Part shown: positions 29,935 through 36,871 of the stretch, one piece after another | Numbering within the stretch: position 1 is the stretch's first letter | Layout of the letters: each line of letters opens with the position of its first letter | Assembly: GCA_028875185.1 (NCBI GenBank) | Contig: JAPPFH010000046.1 | Span: 1-36,871, forward strand | DNA length: 36,871 nucleotides | Direction: 5' to 3' | Origin: Chloroflexota bacterium | GTDB taxonomy: Bacteria; Chloroflexota; Anaerolineae; Aggregatilineales; Phototrophicaceae | Position numbers and translations under genes: made by a program | Notes under the pieces: generated by a model | Told to the model about the DNA's origin: nothing | Databases searched by the model: none | The model's input: the letters and a program-made list of their open reading frames with translations, nothing else

Positions 29935-30791
29935 GATGCCTCTCGTATTTTCAGGTAATTGGCGATATTGGCTTCGGGGTCGATCACCCACTCGATGCAG
30001 GGTTCGTCGCAGGTCATCAGGGTGAGGATGCCAGGACCGTGCCCGGTCATCACCGAGTCGCCATGGATGCAGAGCCCGATGGTGACGGCGCCCGGTTTGT
30101 AGCCGCGTCCATAACGGTGGTCGGCGTGGTTGACGACGACCAGGTCGCCGAGAAGCATCTGATCGATGCCGAGTTCAGCCATCAGAGCGCGGTCGCCCGA
30201 CATCAGGTCTTGGTCGACGAAGTCGGGATTGAGCTCGGCGCCCGAGCCCATGATGCGCACGGGCAATTCCATCGTCACTGGCACACGGATGCGGCGCGCG
30301 TCGATAGCTTCGATCGGCAGGCTCTCAATAAGACGCGGGCTGCATTTCTTCAGCGTGATATGCGGGTAATCGGTCAGTTGCAAGCCCTGGCCCATGGTCC
30401 GGATTTGCACGGCGTCGCCCACATTGATGAGGTCGGCCGCTTCTGGCGGGAAATCGACCAGCAGCCGCGCGTGCTCGCCGGTGACGATGCCCTCGGTTCC
30501 TTTCGCCAGCCCACTCATCAGGAAAGCTTGATTGCCCATGCAGGTCAGATAATGCATGGCGTAATCGGCATCGAGATCGGGGTGGGCGATGGAGGCGCCC
30601 GGTTCCAGGTGGTCGGCGGCATAATTGAAAGCGCTATCGCCGACGCGGACGCCGTAAATGAAGCCGGACATGCCGGGCAAGATCATCGCCTCGCCCGAAG
30701 CGTGCGGGATATACCCGCGCACGGTGGGCTGGCTGACGTAGCCGACGACCGCCATCTCCACCAGTTGATCGGCGTTGGTTGCTAATCCCAT
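29931..30791 (-). CDS. DUF4438 family protein (first of a coupled pair)
   Basis: This 286-residue paralogue of the next gene has an intact reading frame. GAGGAG stands about eight bases before the ATG. It opens GLATNADQLVEMAVVGYVSQ, contains GVRVGDSAFNYAADHLEPGA, the mid motif LTDYPHITLKKCSPRLIESL and the C-terminal CIHGDSVMTGHGPGILTLMT. The identity to the partner is clear only in these blocks, so the duplication is old. The two cistrons form a two-gene operon that is divergent from the D-2-hydroxyacid dehydrogenase gene (296 bp apart). Function unknown; because both copies keep the same putative site residues, both may be active. Confidence 0.8.
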   Translation of the reverse strand: MGLATNADQLVEMAVVGYVSQPTVRGYIPHASGEAMILPGMSGFIYGVRVGDSAFNYAADHLEPGASIAHPDLDADYAMHYLTCMGNQAFLMSGLAKGTEGIVTGEHARLLVDFPPEAADLINVGDAVQIRTMGQGLQLTDYPHITLKKCSPRLIESLPIEAIDARRIRVPVTMELPVRIMGSGAELNPDFVDQDLMSGDRALMAELGIDQMLLGDLVVVNHADHRYGRGYKPGAVTIGLCIHGDSVMTGHGPGILTLMTCDEPCIEWVIDPEANIANYLKIREAS

Positions 30792-30898
30792 AGATTTCTC
30801 CTCATCGCGCTCTGCTCAAACGCTCGATTGTCAACAATCCTGAATGCGAAACTCTAACATATCGCGCGTCGAAAGACAAATCGCGCGGAAACGATTGC

Positions 30899-30922
30899 AG
30901 CGGCGAGCATTGGCTCGCCCTC
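30899..30922. repeat. Repeat A (degenerate)
   Basis: AGCGGCGAGCATTGGCTCGC, then CCTC. It lies just upstream of the -35 of the dehydrogenase promoter. Confidence 0.5.
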
Positions 30923-30942
30923 GCATGCGCCAGCCACTTTGG

Positions 30943-30971
30943 TTGACAGGCTTAGGGCGCAATCCTATAAT
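30943..30971 (+). promoter_or_regulatory. Perfect-consensus sigma-70-type promoter
   Basis: TTGACA (30943-30948), exactly 17 bp, TATAAT (30966-30971). Predicted transcript start is about 30978, leaving a 110-nt leader to the dehydrogenase ATG at 31088. It is the only perfect match in the window. Confidence 0.75.
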
Positions 30972-31087
30972 CTTTGCTGCCTTTGCGCTGGCGGAGTATC
31001 GTTGAGGCGCGGGCGCGGCAGGGAATATGGCGCTATCGACGAACGATGAACTGCATAAGGGTTGAGAGAACAAGGGAGCGGAGTGAT

Positions 31088-32065
31088 ATGACACATACAA
31101 TTCTGATGGCGGACGCGGGATACGAAACGGCGGCGGCTGATCTGGCGGCGGAATGCCCCGATCTGAAACTGCTGTGCGCTGATGAATCAGCGGGCGCGCT
31201 GGCGCTGGCCAGCAGCGATGTCGCGGGCTTAATCGTGGGGACGGCGAGCGTCGATGAGGCGCTGCTGAATGCCCTGCCGGGCTTGCGCGCCGTGCTGAAG
31301 CTGGGGCGCAGCTACCACAACATTGATATGGATTCGGTACGCGGGCGCGGGCTGGAATTCGCCTGTGTGCCGCGCAAGGGTCCCAACTGCGTGGCCGAAC
31401 TGGCGCTGACTCTGATCCTGGCGCTGAGCAAAGATCTCGTCATTAACAACGAGGCGGTGTCGCTGGGCGCGTATCGCTATCGGGGCCTCAAGCCGGAGAT
31501 CACCGCCGAGCGCAAAATGGCTTTCCACTGGATGCACAATATGCGCGTTCATGAGGTGGTGGGCAAGACGCTGGGCATCATCGGCATGGGCGAGATCGGC
31601 TGCGAGCTCGCGCGGCGGGCGAGCGTTATGGGCATGCGCAATCTGTATTACAAGCGCAGTCCGCTCTCGACTGAGCTGGAGTCTATCTTTGACGCGACTT
31701 ACACCGGGCTGGATGATTTGCTGGCGGAGAGCGATTACGTTTGCGTGGCGACGCCGCATACGCCGCAGACGGAAGGCATGATCGGCGCGGCGCAGATCGC
31801 GCTGATGAAAGAGAGCGCCTATATCGTCAACATAGCCCGCGGCGGCATCATCGACGAAGAGGCGATGATCGAAGCGCTGAGCGAAAACCGCATCGCTGGC
31901 GCCGGGCTGGATGTCTTCACCTATGAGCCGCTGCCGGCGGAAAGCCCGCTTTGCGCGCTGGAAAATGTGATCCTTTGCCCCCATATTGGCGGCGGCACTG
32001 GCACCAATCGCAACATCGAGTTGGGCGCCGCGCTGGCGGAGATGAGCCGGGTCCTGGCTGGTTAG
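31088..32065 (+). CDS. D-isomer specific 2-hydroxyacid dehydrogenase
   Basis: This 325-residue NAD(P)-dependent dehydrogenase of the D-2-hydroxyacid (phosphoglycerate, glyoxylate, lactate) family has the nucleotide site GIIGMGEIG at 163-171. The catalytic Arg251 (NIARGGIIDEE), Glu280 (DVFTYEPLP) and His299 (CPHIGG) are all present. The start at 31088 is supported by GGAG five bases before; an open frame runs upstream to 30974 but lies in the leader. Whether it is a 3-phosphoglycerate dehydrogenase (no ACT domain, so not the long form) or acts on glyoxylate or other 2-oxo acids is not decidable. It has its own consensus promoter and is divergent from the DUF4438 pair. Its stop lies in the tail of a broken SH3 fragment on the other strand. 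Confidence 0.9.
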   Translation: MTHTILMADAGYETAAADLAAECPDLKLLCADESAGALALASSDVAGLIVGTASVDEALLNALPGLRAVLKLGRSYHNIDMDSVRGRGLEFACVPRKGPNCVAELALTLILALSKDLVINNEAVSLGAYRYRGLKPEITAERKMAFHWMHNMRVHEVVGKTLGIIGMGEIGCELARRASVMGMRNLYYKRSPLSTELESIFDATYTGLDDLLAESDYVCVATPHTPQTEGMIGAAQIALMKESAYIVNIARGGIIDEEAMIEALSENRIAGAGLDVFTYEPLPAESPLCALENVILCPHIGGGTGTNRNIELGAALAEMSRVLAG

Positions 32066-32202
32066 GCATCGGGCTTCGTCTTGCTCATCAGGAAGCCGGC
32101 GATAAAAGCCGCGCTCCCGTCATCCAAGCGAACTTCGTACCAGTCGCTCGAATCGTCTAGGACGGCAAAGCCTTCGCCGCAGCGCGCCGATAATCTGGCC
32201 AT
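32062..32202 (-). pseudogene. Broken SH3b-domain fragment, partial duplicate of the upstream gene's end
   Basis: On the minus strand this ORF of 46 residues reads MARLSARCGEGFAVLDDSSD and onwards, with the block DWYEVRLDDGSAAFIAGFL close to the end of the SH3 protein encoded just upstream (NWYEIVLPSCETAFIAGFL). It begins 6 bp beyond that gene's stop, in a different frame, and contains only the second half of the SH3b domain. It is best read as a tandem remnant: either a lost second SH3 domain cut off by a frameshift and stop, or a decayed duplicate. The 3' end overlaps the stop of the convergent dehydrogenase gene. Confidence 0.6.
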
Positions 32203-32207
32203 AGGCT

Positions 32208-33989
32208 TTAGCGCGTGGGCGGCGTCTGGCTCACGAGGAAGCCGGCGATGAAGGCGGTCTCGCAGCTTGGCAATACAATCTCGTACCAGTTGCTCGCGTT
32301 ATCTACGACATCCAGCCGCTGCCCGCGATCGGCCGTTGCCACGATAAAGCAGTCGGTGGAGGCGCAGGAACGGACGTTGGCGATATTCTCGGCGACCACG
32401 TAGTAGGTGGTTGCGCCATTAGTGCTGCCGCATGTCTCGTTGAACTGGCTGGTCCAGTCGCTGAAGCGCTCGATGTCGCTCGTGATCTTGGGCAGATAAG
32501 GACTGTCCGCCGCTGGCGCGCCAGCCAACTCCAGCGCTAACATGGCGACCGTGTCGGCCGCGACCGAACGCATAATTAAACCCGTTTCCAGCGCATCAGC
32601 GCAGCGCGGCAAATTCGCCCAAAGCAATTGGCGAAAGGCATAAGAATCGGCGATAAATTCGGCGAGGTCATCCGGTTGCGACAGATTAAGCGCGGCATCG
32701 ATGAGCTTCGTTAATTCAGGGACCAGGTAAGTCAAGAGGAAGATGTGATCGTTGTCGCCGCATTCCGGGGCAATGGACCAAGCGCCAGCGCCAGTTGACG
32801 GGGCGGCGCCCGGGCTTTGCAGCGCGCTTTCAAGATTGCCCCAGCTTGACGACAGGCGCGCCTCATAATTCGTATTCGCAGTGTAGGGTCGAGCCCAAAT
32901 TGAGGCCGGCGCGCCAGCTTCAATGGCGCTTTGCAGGGCGATGTCAGCGAGGGCTTCCGAAGCCCACCAGCGCAATTCAAGCGCTTCGGCGCAGAGAGGC
33001 AATTCCGCGAGGCGCGTGTTACGAAAGGCGAGTTGGGCTTCGCCAAATTCCGCCAGGCGGACGCTAGTGACGGCGGCGTCTGCGCGTTCCATCAAAGCGG
33101 CGTAGTCGGCCTGGAGATCGTCGATGTCGCCGGAAAGCTCGGCATAGGCGCAAGAAGGCAGGCGGTCTGCTGTCAGAGCGCTGATGCTTGACGGCGCCGC
33201 TTGCTCGCGCAATGCCGGGGGAATTGTGTCTCGCCAGCTTGTGACCGTCGCGATGCTGGCTTCAAGCAGCGGCGGAAATGGGTTCCGTTCCAGTGACACG
33301 CCGCCGTAGGTGAAGGCGTGAAAGGCGGCGGCATCGGTGGCGGCCGCGCTCATGGCTTGTATAAGTTCGATGGATTCGGCGCATTGCGGCAGCGTTTCTA
33401 TGAAAGCTTCGCGCCAGCGGAGGAGTCTGTCGATAGCCGTCAGCGATTGAGACCGGTCAATTTGATCGCTGGATGAATCGGCGGCGTCCAAAAGCGCGGC
33501 GGCGGCGGCGTCAAGCTGCGCCCAATCGTCGGGCTCGCAGGCGGGTGCTGCGCGCTGGTCGGCAGGCAGCGCCTGGGAGCGGTCAAGGCCAAGCCTCGCC
33601 GAAAGCAGGGCTTCGATTCGCGCCTGATCGCTGGGAAGGCGCTGGCTATAAGGATTGTCTTCAGCGGGCAATCCTGCCAAATCGAGGGCGGAGCGCGCGA
33701 GGGCGTCGCCGCCAAGCTGGATCAAGAGGCGCTCTATCGCGATGGCGTCCGCGCAAAGCGGCAGATCCGTCTGGTAGGTTTCACGGCGCGCCATTTGCTC
33801 GCGGCTGGCGCGGTTTAACATGCTGGCGCTGGTGATGTCGCCGTCAAACAAGAGCTGATGCTCGACGATCATGTTGAAGAATGCCAGAAACTCTTCGTCG
33901 GCGCAAATGGGAAGCGCACTGTCGTCCGCCAGCCAGACGGCCCCAGGGCAAAGCAGAATGATAGAGGCGAGGATGGCAAGGAGACGCAT
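32208..33989 (-). CDS. Secreted protein with four Cys-pair repeats and a C-terminal SH3b domain
   Basis: From Met 33989 (AAAGG seven bases upstream) the product has 593 residues: signal peptide MRLLAILASIILLCPGAVWL (cleavage after LA), then four helical repeats of ~125 residues. Each repeat has a Cys near its start (LPIC, PAC, LPSC, PEC) and an LPxCA(D/E)A motif ~50 residues later, and ends in AGxPAxxNPY-like sequence. The C-terminal ~60 residues are a bacterial SH3 domain (YYVVAENIANVRSCAST...AFIAGFLV), which usually binds cell-wall peptide. The Cys pairs probably form disulfides outside the cell. I do not recognise the repeat as a named family. A partial SH3 copy follows the stop. Function is open; cell-wall binding is inference from the SH3 domain. 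Confidence 0.75.
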   Translation of the reverse strand: MRLLAILASIILLCPGAVWLADDSALPICADEEFLAFFNMIVEHQLLFDGDITSASMLNRASREQMARRETYQTDLPLCADAIAIERLLIQLGGDALARSALDLAGLPAEDNPYSQRLPSDQARIEALLSARLGLDRSQALPADQRAAPACEPDDWAQLDAAAAALLDAADSSSDQIDRSQSLTAIDRLLRWREAFIETLPQCAESIELIQAMSAAATDAAAFHAFTYGGVSLERNPFPPLLEASIATVTSWRDTIPPALREQAAPSSISALTADRLPSCAYAELSGDIDDLQADYAALMERADAAVTSVRLAEFGEAQLAFRNTRLAELPLCAEALELRWWASEALADIALQSAIEAGAPASIWARPYTANTNYEARLSSSWGNLESALQSPGAAPSTGAGAWSIAPECGDNDHIFLLTYLVPELTKLIDAALNLSQPDDLAEFIADSYAFRQLLWANLPRCADALETGLIMRSVAADTVAMLALELAGAPAADSPYLPKITSDIERFSDWTSQFNETCGSTNGATTYYVVAENIANVRSCASTDCFIVATADRGQRLDVVDNASNWYEIVLPSCETAFIAGFLVSQTPPTR

Positions 33990-34128
33990 CCAAAGACCTT
34001 TCCACATCGGCGCTGCGAATCTATTTTCATATTACGCCAAGACTGCGTCGAGCGCTATTCACATGCGGTTGCGACTGCGGCGAGACGTATGCAAGCTGTA
34101 GTTTACAGTAGGGGCGCGGGCTGGCAAG

Positions 34129-35127
34129 TTAGTCCCGCGCGAAATGTGGAATGACTGCGGCCCCAATGGCTTGGATGGCGGCCGCGATATCCGGACCCAG
34201 CGGCGGACCGAAGCTGATATGGCGAACGCCTAGGGCGACCAGGGCATCCAGGCGTTGCAGCAGATTATCGGTTGTGCCGGCGATGCCGATGCGCAGCATT
34301 TGCGGCGTCACCAGCCGACGCGCTTTTTCCCGGTCGCCTTCAATGTGCCAGGCATGGCGAATTGGCGCAAAATCGGCTTGAGCAAGCCCGAGTTGTTCCA
34401 GCAGCGTGGGGCTCATGGCGTGGCCGTAATAGGCGATCTTGTCGGCGAGCGTGGATTCGGCGGCTTTCTGATCTTCCGAGAGCGAACACCAGATGCAGGC
34501 GGCCAGATCGATATCCTTCAACGTCCGTCCGCTGCGCGCCAGCCCGCGCTGAACCTGGGGCAGTATATTGGCGTAATGCTCGGGCGGAAAGAGCAGGGGC
34601 AAGCCGCCATCAGCGACCTCGCCGATAGCTTCCAGCATTTTGGGGCTCATCGCGCCGAGGTAGATGGGCACGCGCCGCTCTGAGCGGAAGCGCAGCCAGG
34701 CTTCTTCCGTCCAATGCAGGGCGACGCCAACGGAAGCGGCGTTCTGATTTGATGTGAGCTTATTGATGGCCTGTACCGTTTCCAATACGCGGGTGCGGGG
34801 ATAGCGGAATTCCAAGCCCAGCCAGCGCATGAAATCTTCGGCGCCGCTGGAAATTCCCAGGTTGAAGCGCCCGCCGGAGAGCTCGTCCAGGGTGGCGGCG
34901 AACATGGCGATTTCGCTCGGGTGTATAGTGAAGGGATTGAGGATGCAGCTGCCGATTTCGATGCGCTCGGTGGCGATAGCGACGGCGGAGAGTATGACCG
35001 GGGCGCTGCGCAGGAAGAGATCGTTGCTCACCCAAAATTGATGGAAGCCCGCCGCCTCAGCCGCTTGCGCATAGCGCACATAATCGCGGACCGGCAGGTC
35101 GTTGTTAAAGCGCAGACTGAATCTCAT
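34129..35127 (-). CDS. LLM-class F420/flavin-dependent oxidoreductase
   Basis: This 332-residue luciferase-like monooxygenase-superfamily protein starts MRFSLRFNNDLPVRDYVRYA and contains GFHQFWVSNDLFL, typical of F420-dependent LLM enzymes. ELSGGRFNLGISSGAEDFMRWLG matches the conserved LDELSGGRF.LG.G motif, and RRVPIYLGAMSPKMLEAIGEVADG is the conserved C-half. The start overlaps the RidA-family stop (TGATG, 35127), so the three genes DAAO, RidA-like and LLM are translationally linked. Its role in that set, perhaps oxidation of an amine or imine product, is inference. Confidence 0.85.
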   Translation of the reverse strand: MRFSLRFNNDLPVRDYVRYAQAAEAAGFHQFWVSNDLFLRSAPVILSAVAIATERIEIGSCILNPFTIHPSEIAMFAATLDELSGGRFNLGISSGAEDFMRWLGLEFRYPRTRVLETVQAINKLTSNQNAASVGVALHWTEEAWLRFRSERRVPIYLGAMSPKMLEAIGEVADGGLPLLFPPEHYANILPQVQRGLARSGRTLKDIDLAACIWCSLSEDQKAAESTLADKIAYYGHAMSPTLLEQLGLAQADFAPIRHAWHIEGDREKARRLVTPQMLRIGIAGTTDNLLQRLDALVALGVRHISFGPPLGPDIAAAIQAIGAAVIPHFARD

Positions 35128-35522
35128 CAGCTCGCCGAGGCGATGATGGCTTCGGCTTCCATCTCGACCAGATAATCATCGCCTACCAGGGCGTGGATGA
35201 AGAGTAAAGTGTTGGCTGGGCGGATATCGCCGAAGTATTTTCCGTGCGCGCGCGCCACCGCTTCCCAATCGGCGCCCGGGGCGAGATAGATGCGGGTGCG
35301 CACGACATCGCTGAGCTGCGCGCCGGCTTGGTTCAGGGCGCGCTCGATCTTGCGGATGATGAAATCGGTCTGGGCGGCGCTGTCGCCGATGCCGATGATC
35401 GTATCCGCGCCATCGGTGGCGGTGGTGCCGGAGACATGCACGACATTCCCCAGGCGCACGGCGCGCGAGTAGCCGGCGATGGCTTCGTATTCCGTGCCTG
35501 ACGAGATGTTTTGTCGTTTCAT
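35127..35522 (-). CDS. RidA/YjgF/UK114 family protein lacking the canonical arginine
   Basis: This 131-residue Rid protein begins at Met 35522, which overlaps the DAAO stop (ATGA). The Rid fold motifs are clear: HVSGTTATDGADTIIGIGDS, QTDFIIRKIERALNQAGAQLSDVVRTRIYL and the C-terminal VEMEAEAI. Archetypal RidA deaminates 2-iminoacids with an Arg in PARS; here the site reads RPANT with Asn104, so imine deaminase activity of the RidA type is not expected by the usual mechanism. Because a D-amino-acid oxidase (which makes imines) is its immediate neighbour, a variant imine-binding or hydrolysing role is attractive. Downstream, an LLM oxidoreductase overlaps its stop. Confidence 0.88.
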   Translation of the reverse strand: MKRQNISSGTEYEAIAGYSRAVRLGNVVHVSGTTATDGADTIIGIGDSAAQTDFIIRKIERALNQAGAQLSDVVRTRIYLAPGADWEAVARAHGKYFGDIRPANTLLFIHALVGDDYLVEMEAEAIIASAS

Positions 35523-36460
35523 CTTGATTGCGCCTTTGCAGCTAATGCCACAACATCTTCGGCGCAGCCCCACGAGAGCGTGTAGCCGACCGAGCCGTGC
35601 CCGTAATTGTGAATGACGGCGCCGCCATTGGCGAGGCGCTCCAATTCCAGGCGGACTTCGGCGCGGCCCGGGCGCAAGCCGACGAATTCGCGGAAGACTT
35701 TCGCGTTTGCCAGGCGCTTCTCAATCGCCGAGCAACGCCGCATGATATCGGCCGATATCGTCGGGTCTATCTGCCGGTTCCAATCGCCTTTGACTTTGAC
35801 GCCGCCGATCAGCACGCCATCCGCGCGGGGGAAGATATGATCAATGGCGTCGTGATCCATGTAGCCGACGCGGATGCCCGACGCGTCCAGCAGCATCGTC
35901 TGCCCGCGTATGGGATACACGGTCGCGTCACTCGCCACTTCTCGCGCGCCGACGCCGCTGCAATTGACCAAAAGGGGCGCTTCGTCCGCGAGCTCGTCCA
36001 GGGATTCGATTTCTCGGATTTCCACATTTCCGCCGGCAGCAAGGAACTGTTCATAAAGGCGCTGCAAATATATTGGCGGGGCGACCACCGGCACATCCAT
36101 CAAATAGCCGCCAATTAAGCCGCCGCGCAATTCATGTTTGGACAGGCGCTGGAAGAATGGCAGGCGCTCGCGATACCAGGGATCGGGGACTTTATCGGCG
36201 TAAACTTCGCGCATCCGCTGCAGCGTAACGCCGCTGTTCGCTTCTTGAGTGAGCGGGAGGAAGTGTTTAAGCGACGCAATTGCCCAGTTACGACTTCTGC
36301 CTTCTAGGTCCGAAGCCGACCACATGGCGCCAGCGGCGATTGATGTCGTCTCTTCGGGCAGGTCACGCGTGACGATGTGGACTTCGTATCCGGCAAGCTG
36401 TAGGGCGCGCGCGGCGCTCAAGCCGATGACGCCGCTGCCGATGACGATGATAGGTGACAT
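35519..36460 (-). CDS. FAD-dependent D-amino-acid oxidase family protein
   Basis: This 313-residue DAAO-family flavoprotein has the FAD motif VIGSGVIGLSAARAL at 6-20 and TRDLPEETTSIAAGAMW at ~31-47. GLRPGRAEVRLE contains the substrate-carboxylate Arg, and the end NYGHGSVGYTLSWGCA binds FAD. No membrane or signal sequence is apparent, so it is cytoplasmic. It would oxidise D-amino acids (or glycine/sarcosine-like substrates) to imino acids with H2O2 production. It is the first gene of a tight overlap operon with the RidA homologue and an LLM oxidoreductase. GCGG and GGGA precede the ATG weakly. Length is a little short for eukaryotic DAAO (about 340) but normal for bacteria. Confidence 0.9.
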   Translation of the reverse strand: MSPIIVIGSGVIGLSAARALQLAGYEVHIVTRDLPEETTSIAAGAMWSASDLEGRSRNWAIASLKHFLPLTQEANSGVTLQRMREVYADKVPDPWYRERLPFFQRLSKHELRGGLIGGYLMDVPVVAPPIYLQRLYEQFLAAGGNVEIREIESLDELADEAPLLVNCSGVGAREVASDATVYPIRGQTMLLDASGIRVGYMDHDAIDHIFPRADGVLIGGVKVKGDWNRQIDPTISADIMRRCSAIEKRLANAKVFREFVGLRPGRAEVRLELERLANGGAVIHNYGHGSVGYTLSWGCAEDVVALAAKAQSR

Positions 36461-36548
36461 CCGCGTTCCCTAGCCCAGTCCGCCAGGACCTTACCTTGGC
36501 GAATTTGTTGGGCTTTGCCCAGGGTCGAATACAAGGCCTGTATTTTTA

Positions 36549-36566
36549 CCACAGAGAACACAAAGG
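36549..36566. repeat. Repeat B (ACCACAGAGACACAG type)
   Basis: ACCACAGAGAACACAAAG. Related fragments lie at 1600-1700, 3001-3020, 3202-3221 and near 36778. This resembles the 'ACCACAGAG' dispersed repeats seen in many environmental bacterial genomes (recalled, not checked). Confidence 0.5.
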
Positions 36567-36603
36567 GCACTAGAGATATTTGCTTGCGAGGGGATTCTCT
36601 CCA

Positions 36604-36807
36604 CCCGTCAGCTGGGTGTGGTGAATTTCATTGATAGCGCGACAAACCCCCATCCCCGGCCCCTTGCCCCCACAAGGAGGGAAGGGGAGTTTTTCAAGGA
36701 ATTACGGGCTTTTGAAGTCCCTCCTTCATTTTGGGGGAGGGATTTAGGGTGGGGGGAAACGAGGGATATATCAACACATTCACCACACCCCGTCAGCTGG
36801 GAGTGGT
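36604..36807. repeat. Composite D + C repeat bounded by 19-bp direct repeats
   Basis: CCCGTCAGCTGGGTGTGGT (36604-36622) and CCCGTCAGCTGGGAGTGGT (36789-36807) match at 18 of 19 positions in the same orientation. Between them is an intact composite of repeat D (36646-36690) and repeat C (36717-36757), parallel to the one at 22925-23034. Confidence 0.6.
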
Positions 36808-36871
36808 AAAAATCGCGGTTACACACTGATAAGACGGTGTAAGGCTTGATTGGTATTAGCGAAAATCGCCT

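Larger units (their letters stand above)
36461..36871. other. Gene-free end of the window, made of dispersed repeats
   Basis: No credible gene is seen. The stretch contains a repeat B copy (ACCACAGAGAACACAAAG near 36549-36566), the direct repeat at 36604-36622 and 36789-36807, and a composite repeat D + C between them (36646-36757). Confidence 0.6.

Noticed and set aside
36461-36600. tRNA-like or small RNA gene near the end of the window
   Set aside because: No cloverleaf with conserved T-loop or CCA-type end can be formed; only repeat B sequence is visible.

Overview
The window is a 36.9 kb piece of a GC-rich bacterial chromosome. The gene content is two F420/LLM-type oxidoreductases, a LarA-like racemase homologue, a Spondin_N protein, a secreted SH3 protein with Cys repeats, SDRs, Liv and Dpp transporters and a tandem DUF4438 pair. 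Together with the very dense short intergenic repeats it resembles an environmental Chloroflexota (Anaerolineae-like) genome. That assignment is inference from gene content only; there is no rRNA or marker gene. I found 34 confident or probable protein genes, one coupled small ORF, one broken SH3 fragment, no tRNA/rRNA and no CRISPR array.

Layout. 0.2-2.9 kb (minus): LarA-like enzyme, a solitary beta-class DNA methyltransferase and a two-helix membrane protein. 3.4-5.0 kb (plus): homocysteine S-methyltransferase family enzyme and an SDR. 5.1-8.0 kb (minus): exported Spondin_N protein with a Met/Asp-rich repeat tail, then a tight DinB / Asp-box (sialidase-like) / small-ORF cluster. 8.0-11.0 kb (minus): a 1001-residue N6-adenine DNA methyltransferase of more AT-rich composition, probably acquired. 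11.2-12.1 kb (plus): MsrB and a hotdog thioesterase. 12.1-17.2 kb (minus): a complete Liv-type ABC importer (LivK, H, M, G, F). 17.3-20.8 kb: LLM oxidoreductase, Lys-rich coiled-coil protein, acetamidase/formamidase, SDR. 21.0-24.7 kb (minus): DppA, B and C without ATPases. 25.1-30.8 kb (minus): aminotransferase plus a truncated, lysine-less aminotransferase homologue translationally coupled to it, an Ldh2-family dehydrogenase, a VOC/epimerase-like protein, and two overlapping DUF4438 paralogues. 31.1-32.1 kb (plus): D-2-hydroxyacid dehydrogenase behind a consensus promoter. 32.1-34.0 kb (minus): secreted protein of four Cys-pair repeats plus an SH3b domain, with a broken SH3b copy behind it. 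34.1-36.5 kb (minus): overlapping DAAO / RidA-like / LLM operon.

Functionally the window is mostly uptake and catabolism of amino acids, amides and hydroxy/keto acids: Liv and Dpp importers, acetamidase, aminotransferase, D-amino-acid oxidase with an imine-handling RidA homologue, 2-hydroxyacid dehydrogenases and a methylmalonyl-CoA-epimerase-like VOC protein.

The most unusual signals are in and between the genes. (i) About 25 copies of a short palindrome (GGGCGAC...GTCGCCCCTACA) fill intergenic gaps. (ii) A ~20-bp micro-element (GTCAGTGTCYACGCG core) occurs seven times, nested inside at least three other repeat families and forming the 3' end of livF. (iii) A 172-bp MITE-like element has 12/13-bp terminal inverted repeats and a 10-bp target duplication. 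(iv) An aminotransferase pseudoenzyme overlaps its intact paralogue. (v) A four-fold ~125-residue Cys-pair repeat makes up most of a secreted SH3 protein.
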